Part shown: positions 14,340 through 15,525 of the stretch, one piece after another
Numbering within the stretch: position 1 is the stretch's first letter
Layout: each line of letters begins with the position of its first letter
Assembly: GCA_009827215.1 (NCBI GenBank)
Contig: WUAJ01000035.1
Span: 1-15,525, forward strand
Length of the DNA: 15,525 bases
Source of the DNA: Phycisphaeraceae bacterium
Lineage (GTDB): Bacteria; Planctomycetota; Phycisphaerae; Phycisphaerales; UBA1924
Reading direction: 5' to 3'
The notes under the pieces: model-generated
Databases searched by the model: none
What the model was told of the DNA's origin: nothing
The model's input: the letters and a program-made list of their open reading frames with translations, nothing else
Position numbers and translations under genes: made by a program

Positions 14340-14636
14340 ATGGCCAATAAGAACGAGACAAGCAAAGTGCTGATCTCGATCGTGATCGCGGCGTTAATGA
14401 TCCTGTCATCGTGGATCCTCGTCGAGCTCGGTCACCCAGACCTAGCGACCACGGCGATGTTCCTCCTCATTGCTCTCGCGGCTGGGTTGGGGGTCTTCAA
14501 CAGCAACTCGGGATGCCGGGAGTGTGAGGGTATTCGGAGCCTGTTTGGTCGCCGGGCGTCCGTCAAAGCCCAGTCGGGTGTGGATCGGGATTCTGGGGGC
14601 AATCTATACGCTCGGGATGAGCGTGAACTCCTTTGA
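14340..14636 (+). CDS. Small two-helix membrane protein, possibly frameshifted
   Basis: A 98-residue protein with an excellent Shine-Dalgarno site, GGAAGGAG (14325-14332), seven bases before the ATG. Two hydrophobic segments (about 9-29 and 36-53) are joined by a short acidic loop, followed by a CREC pair (Cys59, Cys62) and a charged tail. I do not recognise the family. The +1 frame over the 3' half stays open to 14709 and encodes a membrane-like stretch and an aromatic-rich end (residues GILGAIYTLGM, then QWVYHLDPDV). The in-frame tail after about residue 70 is instead low in hydrophobic character. The true product may therefore have a third helix and end at 14709, through a sequencing indel, a recent mutation or recoding. 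The gene is followed by rplU on the same strand. Confidence 0.65.
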   Translation: MANKNETSKVLISIVIAALMILSSWILVELGHPDLATTAMFLLIALAAGLGVFNSNSGCRECEGIRSLFGRRASVKAQSGVDRDSGGNLYARDERELL

Positions 14637-14653
14637 GCCGCGGGTTTTCCGAG

Positions 14654-14721
14654 GGGGTCAATGGGTCTATCATCTCGACCCCGATGTGAGACGGGTCAAA
14701 GCGGCTTGACGAATGAGCCGC
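14654..14721 (+). promoter_or_regulatory. Two hairpins upstream of rplU (possible L21 leader)
   Basis: GGGGTC (14654-14659) pairs with GACCCC (14677-14682), and GCGGCT (14701-14706) pairs with AGCCGC (14716-14721). Both are perfect 6-bp stems within the 120 bases before rplU. Ribosomal protein genes are often autoregulated through such leaders. The stretch also overlaps the open +1 frame noted for the preceding gene, so the first hairpin may instead lie in coding sequence. Confidence 0.3.
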
Positions 14722-14756
14722 CCCGATCCCACGCGGCAGCTGAATGGAGCACTCCA

Positions 14757-15092
14757 ATGGCAGATACCTACGCAATCATCGAAGAGTCCGGCGGACAACG
14801 CAAGGTCACCGATGGCGAGATCATCTACATCGACCTCTACAACGGCGGCGAATCCAAAGCCGGCGACAAGATCGAAATTGACAAGGTCCTCGTGGTCGGC
14901 GAAACCGGCGGCGACGCGAAACTCGGCGCTCCATACGTTGACGGCGCGAAGGTCACCCTCGAGATCACTGAGCCTGTCAAGAAGGGCGACAAGCTCTACA
15001 TCCACAAGTTCCGCACCAAGAGCACCTACCAGCGCAAGACCGGCCACCGCCAACGCTACACCATCGCGAAGGTCACCGGCATCAAGGGCTGA
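14757..15092 (+). CDS. rplU: 50S ribosomal protein L21
   Basis: An 111-residue ribosomal protein of the large subunit that binds 23S rRNA. The C-terminal L21 signature is clear: KFRTKSTYQRKTGHRQRYT (84-102), including the GHRQ motif (96-99). The N-terminus MADTYAIIEESGGQRKV and the VxxGDKIEIDKVLVVG-type core also match the family. Length is close to the usual 103. ATG at 14757 with GGAG (14746-14749) seven bases upstream decides the start; an upstream in-frame reading to 14661 lacks a site. rpmA (L27), the common partner gene, does not follow. The gene ends at a strong terminator instead. Confidence 0.96.
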   Translation: MADTYAIIEESGGQRKVTDGEIIYIDLYNGGESKAGDKIEIDKVLVVGETGGDAKLGAPYVDGAKVTLEITEPVKKGDKLYIHKFRTKSTYQRKTGHRQRYTIAKVTGIKG

Positions 15093-15119
15093 GTTCCAAC
15101 CAAAAACATCAAATGAAAG

Positions 15120-15144
15120 CCCCGCTGATCCGGCGGGGTTTTTT
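15120..15144 (+). terminator. Rho-independent terminator of rplU
   Basis: A 6-bp GC stem, CCCCGC (15120-15125) with GCGGGG (15133-15138), around a 7-base loop is followed by six T residues (15139-15144). It is 27 bases after the rplU stop. Because the next gene is convergent and ends at 15151, the A-rich stretch before the stem could give some function in the other direction too. Confidence 0.93.
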
Positions 15145-15150
15145 ATGTAC

Positions 15151-15525
15151 TCAGTTTGCGAGTGATCGCACCGCGGCTTCGAGCGCCTCGGTACACGCCG
15201 CCATCTTGACAAAGTCCAGCGTCTCGATCGTGTCGCTGGGTTTGTGGTAGTGGGGGTTGCGGTATTCGCTCGTGTCCGTGATCATCACGGCCGGATACCC
15301 CTGCATCCAGTAGTTCGCGTGGTCGGAGCGGTAGATCGCGGTGACCATCGGGGGGAGCGGGGCCGCGACGCTGGGGATGGTTCCCGCTTCAGACATGGAC
15401 TCAGCGAGCTGTGTGATCAGCGGGCGATCCGCGAAGCGTCCGACGATGCCGATGTAGTTGCCAGTGGTGGGGAGGGTCATCCCGAGCTGCTCTCCCATCT
15501 GAGGCGGGAACGGGTACTTCTGCGA
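15151..15525 (-). CDS. M28-family metallopeptidase, C-terminal part (truncated by window)
   Basis: The reading frame is open to the window edge, so only the last 124 residues are seen and the start lies to the right. The fragment has features of M28 aminopeptidases: SDHxxYW (here SDHANYW), with the aspartate that usually lies next to the metal site, a YPAVMITDTSEYRNP strand-loop, and HYHKPSDTIETLDF, where the second histidine is the usual zinc ligand. The N-terminal part contains SQKYPFP and GNYIGIVG, common in a subset of M28 proteins. The real substrate, signal peptide and other zinc ligands are outside the window. It is convergent with rplU and separated from it by a terminator. Confidence 0.85.
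   Translation of the reverse strand, partial: SQKYPFPPQMGEQLGMTLPTTGNYIGIVGRFADRPLITQLAESMSEAGTIPSVAAPLPPMVTAIYRSDHANYWMQGYPAVMITDTSEYRNPHYHKPSDTIETLDFVKMAACTEALEAAVRSLAN

Overview
The window looks like chromosomal DNA of a moderately GC-rich bacterium, most likely a member of the Planctomycetota and possibly of class Phycisphaerae. This is an inference from the gene mix: tandem zinc-ribbon membrane proteins, an M28-type peptidase, an ECF sigma factor with a non-zinc membrane anti-sigma candidate, weak or absent Shine-Dalgarno sites before several genes, and rplU without rpmA next to it. No marker in the window proves the taxonomy. I saw no tRNA, rRNA, CRISPR array, insertion sequence or phage gene.

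Layout. At the left edge (7-35) is a Fur-box-like palindrome inside a promoter-like element that points out of the window. A leftward cluster follows, read from 3519 down to 77: two paralogous zinc-ribbon membrane proteins, ispG (MEP isoprenoid pathway) and a GNAT acetyltransferase. The first three are packed tightly enough to be one transcript. Rightward from 3602 is a solute-binding protein of the iron/FbpA type with no permease or ATPase beside it. Its stop codon interlocks with that of a convergent M48 lipoprotein protease. The protease is divergent from a ubiE/menG methyltransferase (6191-6982).

A 281-base intergenic stretch rich in inverted repeats precedes a corrinoid-protein-like gene (7264-7983) whose predicted cobalamin-ligand histidine is replaced. 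That gene ends at a strong terminator (8018-8056). Next comes a three-gene operon with overlapping starts: ECF sigma factor, membrane anti-sigma candidate and secreted protein of unknown function (8206-11226). The translational GTPase typA/bipA (to 13270) follows, convergent at one base with an MscS-type channel. A small membrane protein with a possible frameshift and ribosomal protein L21 (rplU) come next, then a strong terminator. The window ends inside a leftward M28-like peptidase.

Together this is mostly core housekeeping (isoprenoid and quinone synthesis, ribosome biogenesis, osmotic safety valve, envelope proteolysis) with a self-contained ECF signalling unit. I did not find an obvious new defence or mobile system. 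The best candidates for new biology are the degenerate B12-fold protein with its structured upstream region, the tandem zinc-ribbon membrane proteins, and the sigma/anti-sigma/secreted-protein trio.
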